This document shows, piece after piece, positions 22,101 through 34,700 of a DNA stretch of 64,000 bases. The notes below the pieces were generated by a model. It saw only the letters and a program-made list of their open reading frames with translations. It had not been told where the DNA came from and ran no database searches. Position 1 is the first letter of the stretch; each line of letters opens with the position of its first letter. Source of the stretch: Aplysia californica. Its lineage: Eukaryota > Mollusca > Gastropoda > Aplysiida > Aplysiidae. Both the position numbers and the translations under genes were made by a program. The stretch covers positions 423,351 through 487,350 of the forward strand of contig NW_004797845.1 in NCBI RefSeq assembly GCF_000002075.1. Reading direction: 5' to 3'.

Positions 22101-25100
22101 TTACTCTCTTGTAACACCCCTAATCTTCAGTACCTATAAGACCCTATTGTATTACCAGTGCCATAAAACTCTTACTTATACTAAACGATTTTTCCTTCCC
22201 TCTGTTGGCTGTGTTTCCTTTCAGGTGATCAACACCCTCCAGAGAGCAGTCACCTGCACACCACGCCAGGCTCTTGATTATGCCACCATTGTCGATAGAG
22301 AGGTTAGTTCAGCTTATGAACTGAAAACAATTGTAAAAGTAATTTTCTTTTTCTGCCTGCTTCTCACGATTTTGTGCTGTAAATAAATATATTATTTTCA
22401 GGGTGAAAAAATCCAGCTTTATTCTTCTTTTTGAAGATTGCATTTAGTATTTATAGCGTAGTCTTCCTCTTTTTTTCTATTGGCTTTCAATGATGTTTGA
22501 AACGGTTGAAGCTGATTAAAGCTTATTCTAGATATACTTGATTTATCAAGTCTTTCTATGCAGTCGAAGAAGAATCCTTGTGCAGAAAGTACCATGAGGC
22601 CTGTGACCATGCGTGTACACTTTACTTAATGTCCGTAATAATAATAATAGACAGCATTTGTATAGCGCGAATTCCCACCCGACAGCATGCTCTAAGTCGG
22701 CTTTTCAACAGCTCTGTAATGGCCCTTGTATTTGCAATGAATTCAATTTTTTTCCATACTGACCTTTTTTGTTTTGTCTTGTCAGGGCCGCAGTTGTGTG
22801 AAATCTGGAACAGAAGATGAATGTAACACTGTGAGACAGACCATTGAGGTGAGATTCCATTGTGACTTTCGTCTGTTGTAAAAGATTTTGTAATTTCTGA
22901 ATTGTACTATAGTATTATTTAGACCTGTCGCTTGATTAAAGCACTGTGTTATCCACTTAAACCAAACATGGTTGAATTGAAAATGGCAAACCTCCCAGTA
23001 AAGTAAAATTCCTGATTTTGTCCTCTATTTGAGAAATCTCTCAAAGCAGAAAATCTGGATGAAATGAAGAAAATCCAGTGGTCCCACAGATTTTGGATGA
23101 AGTAGACTATTGACTTCTCATAATGAATGTTTTTTGAAGAATAATGCCCAAGCTGCCCTTGACTTCTTATTAACTGAAACATCAGTTTAAGAATTGTCTC
23201 AGATTTGTCTCTTTTTGTATTTCAAGTAGATCTGAGTTTGATGTTCTGCTGCCAATGTTATCATGCTTCTTTATAGTCACTCTGTCCTGCCCATGTGACA
23301 GTCTTGCCTTTCCCCTTGCAGCAAGTTTTAATGGTTTCTTGGGGCTGGCCCTGTTATGTTTTGAAAATAAATGTCCAGAAATTCAGATGAAATGCTATTC
23401 TAACGGGTATAGAAATCTTAAACAGTTTAAAAATTCCATTCTTCATATGCGCTCTTCTGCATTTTCTTTTGAAATGATATGCAAAACATTTTTTGACAGC
23501 AGAGATGAAATTCCCAGGTCATATCTGTGTAATGTGGGATGTGTCAAACTGAAGATATATTTTGGATAGTATGGATTCTAATGAGCTTAGGTTTTAGTTT
23601 TAGGCCGAGTTCTTGGGCAGTTTGCGGTAGATACCGATTTTGGGCCTGTTCAACCGCCATACCGATAAGGTGTCAAAACTGCCGGATTTTCGATGGGTGC
23701 CAAAAGAAGGAAAAAACCCCCATTCTGCAGTGCTCCCATTCTTCTTTGATTTTGCGGAAATCCGTACCTTCCAAAAGTTCCGTACTTGCCGCATCATCAT
23801 ATCACCTCCATGCGTATAAAGAGAGAGAGAGAGAGATCAGCCCTTGCTTCCGTAACTTGTCAGATATTTACGGCAACTCCCGGCAATAAGTTGTATTAGA
23901 AACCGCCAGATTGCGCATTTTGTACACTCGACCATTGTCTATCTGTGCCGTTAGGTCAGCTATATTTTTTCACGTGCATATCGGCTGAAATCTGTCTACT
24001 CATGATAGATAATCTTTCTCCTTCCTTTCATTCTTTCTTTCTTTCTGTCTGTCTTCGGGTTTTTGCTGCGGCTGGAAAATCTGTGCATTTAATTCATTTA
24101 CCAAGGAAACAAAATTGTGAATGTAGAAAAAAAATCGATATCGAAGTAAAACATTCTAAAATAGATCTTAGTCTAGAGAATTGATCAGTACCAAATGAGG
24201 ATTCTACGCAGGGGGACTGCGGGAATCTGAAAAAAACCCCGCTGCGACCCTAGAAAATGCTCAAAGTCCTTGAAACCAAATCTGAGTTCATATTTTACCG
24301 GTCGCCTTTGTGATATTACGTTCGGCTTTCCCCAGACCAGGAGTACGTTTCACGCGAATTAGCGGCTATGGCGGCAGGCAGAAATGTAGCTGTAATACAG
24401 AGACTCCATCGGGAAAATCTAAATCTACTTTCGCTTTCGTTACCGCTCAGAATTGTCCGATGATAGTTTAACGTTAGATTTACAGTTAATAAAAATTTGT
24501 AATATACAGTTTGTGCATAAAAAAACCACAGTGTTGCCATACAAATTAAATCGATATTCTCACTTATGTCACTATAATGACAAAAAAGGAAGAAAAAAAA
24601 AAGCGTCCTTCGATTTCTAGATTGTCGGGCCTGTATCGTGACCGGTCAGTGAACCTGTGCGAGTTCGCATAGGGACTGGCCGACGGTTGCCGGGGTAATC
24701 AAAGTTCATTCAAAGTAGGAGCGTTGCAGGGCTTTGGAATTGAGGGGAGGTGTTTGACGCTATACAGTCTACGGCGGCAGGATAAGGCCACGGTGCAAGA
24801 AACTGATGCTAAAATAAAAACGATAAGTTGAAGTGGTTTTGACATTCGACAATCGAGTGTGTAAATGAGGGAACATTAGAGCAGAGGCTTGATGATTGTA
24901 TCTTCAAGGTTGGTGTTGTCGGATTTGTCAGTGATGACAAATTGAATAGTGGCAATGAGGAAATGCCATTTTCAACCCTCGGAAAGCTCTATGTTGGATG
25001 CCTATGCATCATGATGGCTTACTGCTGATTAAAAACTGGTACTGTGATTTAGCATTTTGAAAAAAAATGAATACTTAGTCCATGATGCAGGGATTCATGA

Positions 25101-25684
25101 TTGACTGATTGGCAGGTTTACACCATCACTACATCCCACGCTCTCACCGTCCATCCAGCTCCGGCCCTCATTACACACTCTCTTTTATTTTCACTTTTTG
25201 CTCTACCGTAAGCCTAACTATAAAGGTTTTATAAATAAGTTTTGTCTTGCATGCTTTTTAAAATCCTTGATCGCTGAAACCAAACACGGTTTTGGCAGTT
25301 GATGTTCTTCTTGCCTCTCCTCAGGCCCAGATCAGGATTCATTTTGTATTTAGATGGTAAAACTAGTTGAAATTAATCGTCTGTCATACCTAAGTCGCAA
25401 AAGACTTTTCAGTGTCCTATGCTAGTGTCGGGAAATATGTTTTAATATAGTTTATATTTGTATGGGCTAGCGGTTTTGAAGTCAGTTTGGCAATCACCCT
25501 GCACTCAATTCCAGATTCAATACTGAATGATAGGTGCCTTGAACGTTAGTCCATAAATGCTTTAAAAAAAAAAAACCTCGCCTCATTACATACACACTGT
25601 TCATCGTAACTTGTACACGCCCAAACACTCCCTTCCCCTCCCCACAAATAGAAACAGTGAACACACACTAGAGCATGCGCTCAT

Positions 25685-25754
<70 letters not shown>

Positions 25755-28700
25755 GCATGCAAAAACAAATTTTCAAAATATAGTTACCCAATCTCGTGGA
25801 GAGCAAGCGCGTTCGATGGGGCAACGATCTTCTTTTTTTTTTTCCTTTGTCTTTGTACTACCTGATTTTGGGCCAAAATACCTGAAACTGACCCAGAATC
25901 TACCTGAAATGGGAACTTTGAGGTAGGCAGCCCTGATATCTTTTTGGCAGGAGGAATCAAGCTCTTAACTTACTAATACGTTTTTCTTTACGTGCAACAG
26001 GTTGTGTAAGTCTCACAAGCTTGCTTTTGCTTTTTCCAGCGCAGCACATCTCGTCATGGAAGCAAGCCCTTGAAGGTGGAGGTTATGCTGAAAGATGTGG
26101 TGGCCCTTCAGCAGTTTGCTCTCAAGGTACTTGGCTGGCTACAGACTGTCAGCGACAAAGCAAGTAAGTTGTCAAGGGAAATTATACTCGTACCTCAAGT
26201 TTTTTTTTTTTATGAACTTGTAGTTACTTGCTTGTAACTTTAAAAAAATTCTACCCAGAATCCTACTGTTTCCATTTTACTTTATGTTTGCTATCAAACT
26301 TCAGAGAATATTTGAAATCTTTTTTTTCTGCTTAAATCTTGGAAAAACTGTGTTACACCACTTTTTGAAAGTAACAGTAAAGCTTGCTGTGTCCTGTCAG
26401 AAATTTTTGGCTCATGATTTTCTTATATGGCAGAAATGTCAAAGTGTTTTACATGTCAGGTCTCGATTGCTTTAATGTTTTTGTGACTCCACAGGTTCTA
26501 TACGAAAGCTTATGTGTCAGACCCTGATGGAACCCAGCACCGAAGGCGGCGTTACTACCTTGTCAGTGCTGGAGAAATTTATACAGGCTGACACACGTCT
26601 CTGGAAAGGTCACTGTTTTGTATTTCTTGTCCTCTAAAGACAGCAAAAAAGTTTATTTTAGCTTGTGCTCTTTGCGTATATTGTGAGGATGCACTGGATA
26701 CTAGAAATTTTATTCACTTTTGTATTTATTGGCGTGATTGATGATGGAGAATCATGCATGTCGTGGACACAGTGGAATCCAGCGCTCATCAATTTTTGGG
26801 CGTATAGAGTTATTGGTATAATCTTAAAACTTGTATATTTGTCTTTCTTTTGTTTAAAAAAAAGTACCCATTTATTTTAAAAATGAAGGCAGTGGGGTTT
26901 CCTCGTGTCAGCAGTAAAATTAATTAGAAAATGGCTGAAAGTTTGGTGACTTTCGAAGCTTGAGTGTCCTGGGAAACTACAATTTTACATTTTTCTGTGT
27001 CTTTTATCAACTTTTCCCCCCCTAAAATCCACACAGAAATGTGTATTTAAATGGACTGAGTGGTGTTGAGCAAAAAAAAAAAAAAGCTAAAAATTGTCCA
27101 ATGGGCAGAGAAATCCTGATTTCCTCAACTTCATTATTTAGATGAGTGCCTGATTTCATCATAGTGATACATTTATGAACTCTTTGTCAGTCACTAGTCA
27201 TTGTTGTCCTATTGCAATTTGAAGAAAATAATGGAGGAAAGTTAAAAATTTGTATTTTCATCCCTTATGGTCATTTTTCATTCATAGTTGGAGGAAAACA
27301 CATACTCCAACCGTTGTGGTTTTTATTTATAGTGTAGGTTCTTTTGAAACTAGAAAGAGTTATTCCTGTGACCACAGCTGTTATAAGCGAGATATGTAAA
27401 AAGTGCTTATTCCGATTTTGGCTGAATATTCTGATAGCTTTATTTCCTAACTACTTTCTTGTCTGTCTACAGTTGCAAGAGTACAAAGCCATCAGCTGCT
27501 CATGTCTTGGTAGGTGATAAGCTTGTCTTGTTACAGATAAAGAGCTGTTAAGTCGTAAAAAAATTATTTATTAAATTATTTATTTACACAATGGGTTTAC
27601 TGTTCTGTAACTCACTGGAAAATGCTTTTGATATTCTAATTTTGTTTTCCAGTGTCGTATACCAGTTTCTGTATATCTGAAAAACTTTTATTTATGAGCC
27701 AAGAAATTCTTCTGTAAATTGTAATGTCATGCTTGTTGACATCTTTCATGGATGGCCTGAGGGTGTGTGTCACCAGCAGCTTCCCTGTGGGTTAGACATT
27801 GATAGACACTTTCTTTGGGTTCTGTTTGTTCTGTACTTCTGCTGTCACTGTTTTTCTTCCTCCCTTGTCTCTTTTCCACCCAATAGCCTCACCTTTACCA
27901 TCATTGTGTTAGTATTTGTAATGATTAATACGTTTAAAAAAAAAATTGATCTCAATCATGTATAAATAAAAGCCTCTTGTGGGTAGCATGGACTTACTAT
28001 TTTTGCTCATTCTCTCACACCTTTTTGAATTTTGCACTTAATAAAAGTATTTTTTAAATTGATTTTTTACAGTGTATTGAAAGATCCTCCTTCTAAAAAG
28101 CAATTTTCTGTGATATTCACTAAGGTAAGAGGATGCTCTTTGTTTGATTTTTGTTGTGTTTCCAAACTCAGTTCTGCAATCAATAAGTTGATATCTGTTC
28201 TTTTTTTTAATGACTGAATCAAGGCTCAATATTTGATGATGAAAGCTTTATATAAATATGAGAAAAAGTACTCGCCAATATGTGTAGTTTCAGGTGACTG
28301 GGGCAAATGATTGTCTTCCTGTTGAATATATGAGCAGTTATGTATTGGTTAAATTACATAAATACCACTGATGTTACTGCATGTAATTTCTTTCTATGTG
28401 TCTGTGCTTGTTTGTCCTTATGTAATGCATATCTGAGCTACTTTTGTCTTGCAGCAGAGAAGGTGTCTGAAACTGGCCTGTGAAAGCGAGAGCTTCACCA
28501 TCACATCAACTTTGTTTGGACCGAACGTAAAGTAGGAAAATGTTAAAGACACATAGCAAATGTCCTCATTTGGATTTCTCACAAAGATTCAATTGATGAT
28601 TAGCAAAGAATGAATCTTTTTCTTCTTTGTGTTCCCCTGCTAGATCTCAGGGATAGTCGACTACTGGTTCTTCAAACTGCAGTGCAACTGCTTTTTACGT

Positions 28701-31700
28701 ATGTGACCGTTTTTCCTGCTTCAGGCAGCCTCATTCTGATTTCGAAGGTACTCTTTATGTTTTTACTCTGACAAGAGTATTTTCAGTTTTTGGTAGGAAT
28801 TAATGTTGAATTTTGCCCAGGTGGTTGCTGAAGCCAACTCTTATCGAGTTTTGGGACCACCAAGGGATCTTGCACATGAGACCTCCCGAGATTTTTCTCT
28901 TTTATCCGAGAAGGTTTGCTGTTTGATCTTACCTGTCCAAAGATAAGGGGTGTGGCTGAAAGACAGCAATAAGATGGAGCTGGGAGTAGCAGTGGAAAGA
29001 GTCAGGAGTAGGGGGCAGAGGAGCTCAGAGAAAAAAGGGCTGGGGGGGAGATATAAAGTGGAAATGAAAGCAGATGACTAAACAGGATTAGACAACAGGA
29101 AAGGACGTGGAAGGAGATAATTATAAAGAAGAAACTTTTTTCTTCCCTGTCAGGTTTTGATCCTGTGACCTTTTGAATGAGAGGTGAACATCACAAGAGC
29201 CTCCAACTAAGAATGGATGAATTGTGGTTCTGAAAACATTATGCTGGGTAGACTTTTTTTCAAAAGTCGGGGCAATATGATTACTTCCAAGTTTTTCAAT
29301 GTGTTTTTTTTATGGGTGGGGATTTGAGAAATGTTTTATTTTCTTAAAGTTTGTTAAGTAGTTTGTTAAGTTGAGTGGATGGGGGATACTGTTCACATCG
29401 TGATTGGTAACTGTATGAGTAAGGCTGCAACACAATGCACTATTTTGGCTCTCTGAGATACAAATAGAATGTGCATAGAAATACCTCTGAAAAGCAATCT
29501 TTTATTTCACCATTTAGGTGATCAATGAGAGATGGAGGGCATGATGGAAATTTGTCTGATATTATGGCTTCATGTTCTGTTCACCATACAACTTATTAAT
29601 GGTGGTAGCTCCTAATACTGTTCCCTTGGGCATTAAAAGCCCATGAAGATCTATAGTCTTGAGTCTCCATGGTGTTAAGCTGGCCTTAAGAAACGAGCCC
29701 ATAAGAAAGTTAATGTTCTTTCGTCACCCTGCAATGTTTGCATCTGTCAACTTTCGTGTCAAGACCGAGGAGGATTGCTGACCATTGTAGTTTGTGTGTG
29801 GTACATTTTTATGTAACCTGAAACATTATGATACTTTCCAGTGGTTCCAGTACATGGTGCGCCAGTTTAGCCAGGACGATCATGATCATGACGTCTCCAT
29901 GCCCAGCCTCTCAGTCCAGATTTTCACTGTGCCCAGTTTGGTAGGTTGCCAGTGAAGCCTGGCACCTTTGGCTTCTGCTTGCTCCCAATGCCCAACTGCA
30001 CGATGTGGTGTCGGGGACCTGCCCTGGCATTTAACAGCACAGTTCTGAATTCTTTCCTCCAAATTGTGCTGTTCTTTGAAGTCATTGATGCCTTAGAAAT
30101 CTGGGCGGATGTTGAAGCTGATTTGGTACCTCATCTCTCGTTCCTATTTTTAAGAAATTTAACATGACCTTAAAGTAAGAAGTAGGTCCTGAAACAGCTG
30201 AAATTGATGTTTTAAATGAAAATCAAACCAGAAATTGTTTTCGGTCTATCCTTTTTAGGATGTGCTTTGAGAAAAAGAATTCAAAATTTTCTCTTTTCCT
30301 GAGAGTTTCCCAATTCAATGTTATCCCCTCAGATTTCTAGTTGTCCTTTTTCTGTCTCATCAGTTTGACTCCAACAGGTTTGTGGTTTGTGAATGGTTGT
30401 TCGCATGAACCATTTATGGTTGTGTTCACTTCACATTTGTCATCACTTTAAAATATGATTACACACACACACAAAAAACTCCTGAGTTGTTAAGAACAAG
30501 TTGAAAACTTTCTTTCAAGGAAATGAGTATTTCAGTTACACATTTAAAAGAATTGCCTACACCGTTGTGTGCTATGAACTTTGAAGTTCTTGTGCTCTTT
30601 TGGATTGAATTGGTTAATTCTTACTTTTTCAAGTGTTCAGGAAATGACTGAAGTGAAACCTAATGTGAAGATGAACATGACTTTTGTCTTTCTTGTAAAC
30701 ATTTTCTTCCCAACAAATTTGCTGTGTTTTTTTCCCCTTTAATTTCTGTTTCTCTTTCTTTGCTTTTCTTTTCTTTTTTCTTTAATCCCTGTAGTGCTAT
30801 TCCAAGCTGTACGAAGCCTTTTTGCAGGACGACCACTCTCGCTCCGTATCCATTACCCGCCTCTCCCTGCAGTTGTTCGGGACTCCCTCGTTGGTAGGTG
30901 TCACTGTTGACATTACTGCTCACCTCCAGATGTGTGTTTCTACAGGCCTTTATAGTCCTTTATTTCGTATGCCGCCAAACTGTGCTGCGTTTTCTACCGA
31001 AATCAAGTGCCTGCTTGTGTATCTTCGCTCCTAGTGTTAATTTTTGGCCCAGAACTCGGTCTCTTCCTGTTATGCTTGAACTTTTAATTTGTGTGACATA
31101 AATTATACATTTTGTTTGATCCGTTAAAAATTAGTCCCTGTAATGTACCGAGGTGGTCATGCGAAAAGTCCTTGTGCTCATTTCATGCTTCTGCACAGTT
31201 TGTCTCCAAGTGCTTGAATTGTTTGTTATTGCACCATTTCCTACAGCTCTTTTTGCAGTAGTGTTGGCTTAGAGTGCTTGCTCATCGGCAGCGTCTCGTA
31301 CTTTTCTTGATTATTTAATGGCTGTGGTTGGAACTTCTCTCTCTTTGCTGCTTGCTTTGCTTGCAATGATTTTTCTCTAATACCCTTTTGAGAACATCAA
31401 GGTTTTGAGATTGCTGCCTATGTTCCACATTGTTCGTGTTTACCATATAACAAGTTCAGCAGGTTCAGTGCTTTGTAATACTGCATGTGTAGCTGAAGTT
31501 TTTCTTGCTCTTTATGGGTCTGTGACTTATCCTCGGAAAAGTCAAGGCTGTCATTTTTCACTTTCTCAATAAGTGATGAGAAACTTTGTCCGCCTGCTTT
31601 CTTTTATTGAAGAAGAATATAATTTTTTTGGTTTTTTTACGACTGTTAAGCCTGATACTTGATGCACCAAATCAATTGATAAACACTGTTCATAGTGGAT

Positions 31701-34700
31701 CCTTATGGTTACAGTTTTTTGTGCTTGTTCACCTACATAGTGGAGAGCTCGGACGACTTTACAATATCCATCAGTCTGCACTATTTGATAATACTGTTAT
31801 GTTGCTCGTGCAATTTTGTTGACCGCCATCTATCTGCTAGTCAGACTGTCCCAGTTGTTCAGAAGGATGGTGGGGCACTCATTCGATTAGGGGGGAGGGG
31901 GGGGGGGCTACACCTGAAGGCTATCTCGCTTATTACTGGACCGAATTTTACCAAATTTTACGCATATAACAAGCATACTAAGGAGTCTTTAAATCCGCAA
32001 TCAAATTTGAGAAAAAGTTTCGTTTCCATGGATATGGCGGCCATATTGGATTTTGTTGACATGTCATACGTAATGAATACCGCACTTATCGCTCATGGAA
32101 ATTGAATGTTTTTTTGCATGCGTGTTCACAAACATTAGATCTAAAAATTGGTTTGTTGTTTTTTTCCTAAACGAATTAGAAAATTTTTTCTGAATTTTTT
32201 TCTGAGGTAGCATTCAAGTTTTAAAAAAATCCTTAAAAACCCACACTCCAGACACCACCAAAAAAAATCTATTCCATATATCAAAAATTCAACAGACAAA
32301 CTTATAGTATTACATTTTTTCTTCATTCTGTGAAAATGTCAAGAAGATTGGATGAAAAATGGTGGAGTTATTCAAAAAAGTATAGAGAAAAGTCGCGTTT
32401 TGAGAAAACGGCCGATAAAGAAAAATAAAATACTGACTTTATGAGGAAATGGCGGTGACAAACATGTCCGGTATGGGAAAAAATACAGTTTTTGGGGGTT
32501 CTTATATGATGAAATAGTTATAGGAGAGGCTGAGGAAGCTAAAAATGCCTACAACTCAAATTCCATAATTTTTAGCCGAATTTTGACTTTGGGGGTGTAG
32601 CTCCCCCCCTTAAGTTCAATATTTTCCTTTCTTGTTGGTTTGTAACGTACACCAGTATTCAATTTGTTAAGTTTGGTTCCATTCAAGGCTAGTAAAAGAA
32701 AAATGATTTGGTTATTTATTTGTTCAGTTCTCTTTATGTTTTCATTTCTCCTTTGACTGTTTTTAGTTGCATTTTTCTGAACTGAAAATATTGTAAGTAT
32801 TGTGCCCCTCGTATTGTTTTTTTTTTTTTTTGTGAAGCACATATCCCTGTTTCCCCTTCTTGTTTCTCGATGTATTAAGAATATTATGCTAAATCAAAAT
32901 GAAAACTGCTCTTAGAAAATTTAGGATATTTACAAAGCTAGAGAAACATAGTTTTTATTAATCAAAATCCAGTTGTACTATGTGTTTTGTTTCATTTTTC
33001 TAGAGATTTTTTGCTAGATGCCTATAAGGGATAATTGTTTTTACTTATTTTTGTCACTTGCTAGTGTTATACCCCATACTGCTGCTATTAGATACAGCTT
33101 ATATTTTAATTTTTCAGCACATTGTGATATCTGTTATGGACTTTGCTGAACTCGGGGTAGAGATGAAGGGAGTGGGGGGGGGGAGCTTCTTTCTCTATTG
33201 GGGATGTTGCTAAACATTAAAGAAAGGAAAAAGTGTCTTTGAATTGTGAGTTTTTTGGGTTGTTTTTTTCCTTTTTACCATGAACATCTTCTTTTCCACA
33301 GGCTAGGATGTTGATCGCTGAACATGATCTGCTTTCTGTGATAGTCAAGGCATTTCTCTCAGCTTGTGATCACAAGAAAAATCGTAAGGGACTTAGTCTT
33401 CATTAATTCTTCTTTTTTCACTGTAATGAGATGCCCCTTTTCATTTTCAGCTTTCCTGGTCAGTGTTACTGTTTCTTGACATGAAAGTGGTATACGATAT
33501 TTTTCAGACTACAGCCTTGCGTACTACTGTGATAAATTGGATTCCTGCTTCTCCCCCCCCCCCCAGCAATTCCCAGATCAAATTAACGCAATAATTTGCC
33601 TTTTGCCTCTTTTCATTCTTTTTTTTGAGTTTAGCCTTCCTCATGTCCCATTTGAAACTGGTTGGTGCTTTCTTTTTATGTTACCTAAATGAGTAAAGGG
33701 TTACCTCAGTTGTTTAAAAGCAGTCTTTTTTTTGTGAAATCTAAGTCCAACAGTATTTCAAATGCAAACAAAGACTTGTCCTTTCATCAGAATAGGTCAC
33801 TCGTATTTTTCTTCTTTAAAAATTTAAAAAAATTAAGACTCATTTTCATTGTGGGGTTGTCCTTTTTTTATAAGGGGGGAAAGGTCGGCAGAACTGGAAA
33901 TACAAAGGACTCTAAGGTTCACTCCATTTCGTTGACAGTCAGTTGCTCTTTTGTGCTTTTGCAGGGATTTTATTAACTGGATGTAGTGCTTTTTGTCTTA
34001 TCATAGCCCTCCCAAGGGTTCGATCATTGTGGTCCTTCAGTCGAGAAGTAAGAACTATCGACAACAAAATTTAATGAAGATGATAGTACTCTTTAAAACG
34101 GCATAGGCCATGTTTGCAAAAGAATAGTTTGTATGACATGTTGAAGAACCCACCTTTGACTCTCTCACAATCAAATATGAGGCGTGCTGAATAAAATGAG
34201 TTACTTGTCAGATTTTAGCCCCATGGACAAAGATATGTCAAATTTATAGTTTGAGTTTTTACAATTTATTTGCCTTTCGGGTGGTAAACACAGCATATAC
34301 CGTGCTTATGCAACTGGTCCCTGAGATGCAAACACAGCATATTCTGTGCTCGCTCCTAACATGGGTAGTCTAATTTTAAACTACACCAATGCAGTTAAAG
34401 AAAGAGTATGACATCATGTGTTGTTCCTAGAGATTTTTGGCCCATACCTCCATTTTGGATTGTAAGAAGAGCTACTCATTTTGTCAGCACGTCTCACAAA
34501 TATAAATTCTTGCGTTATGAGTGCTACATGTCCACACACAGACTCAAACTGCTATCAACAACATCACTCAGCACCAAGCGAAAAGCCATTCACTTTCCTT
34601 TGACACTCGCTCACAATAAAAGAGCAGATTTTGTAAAGGTATTCGATGTCTCCCTCCAAATGATATTTGCACTGTTCTCACAGGAAAGGTGAAAGGAAAG

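Noticed and set aside
25611-25926. His/Thr-rich open frames
   Set aside because: They are translations of the CA microsatellite.
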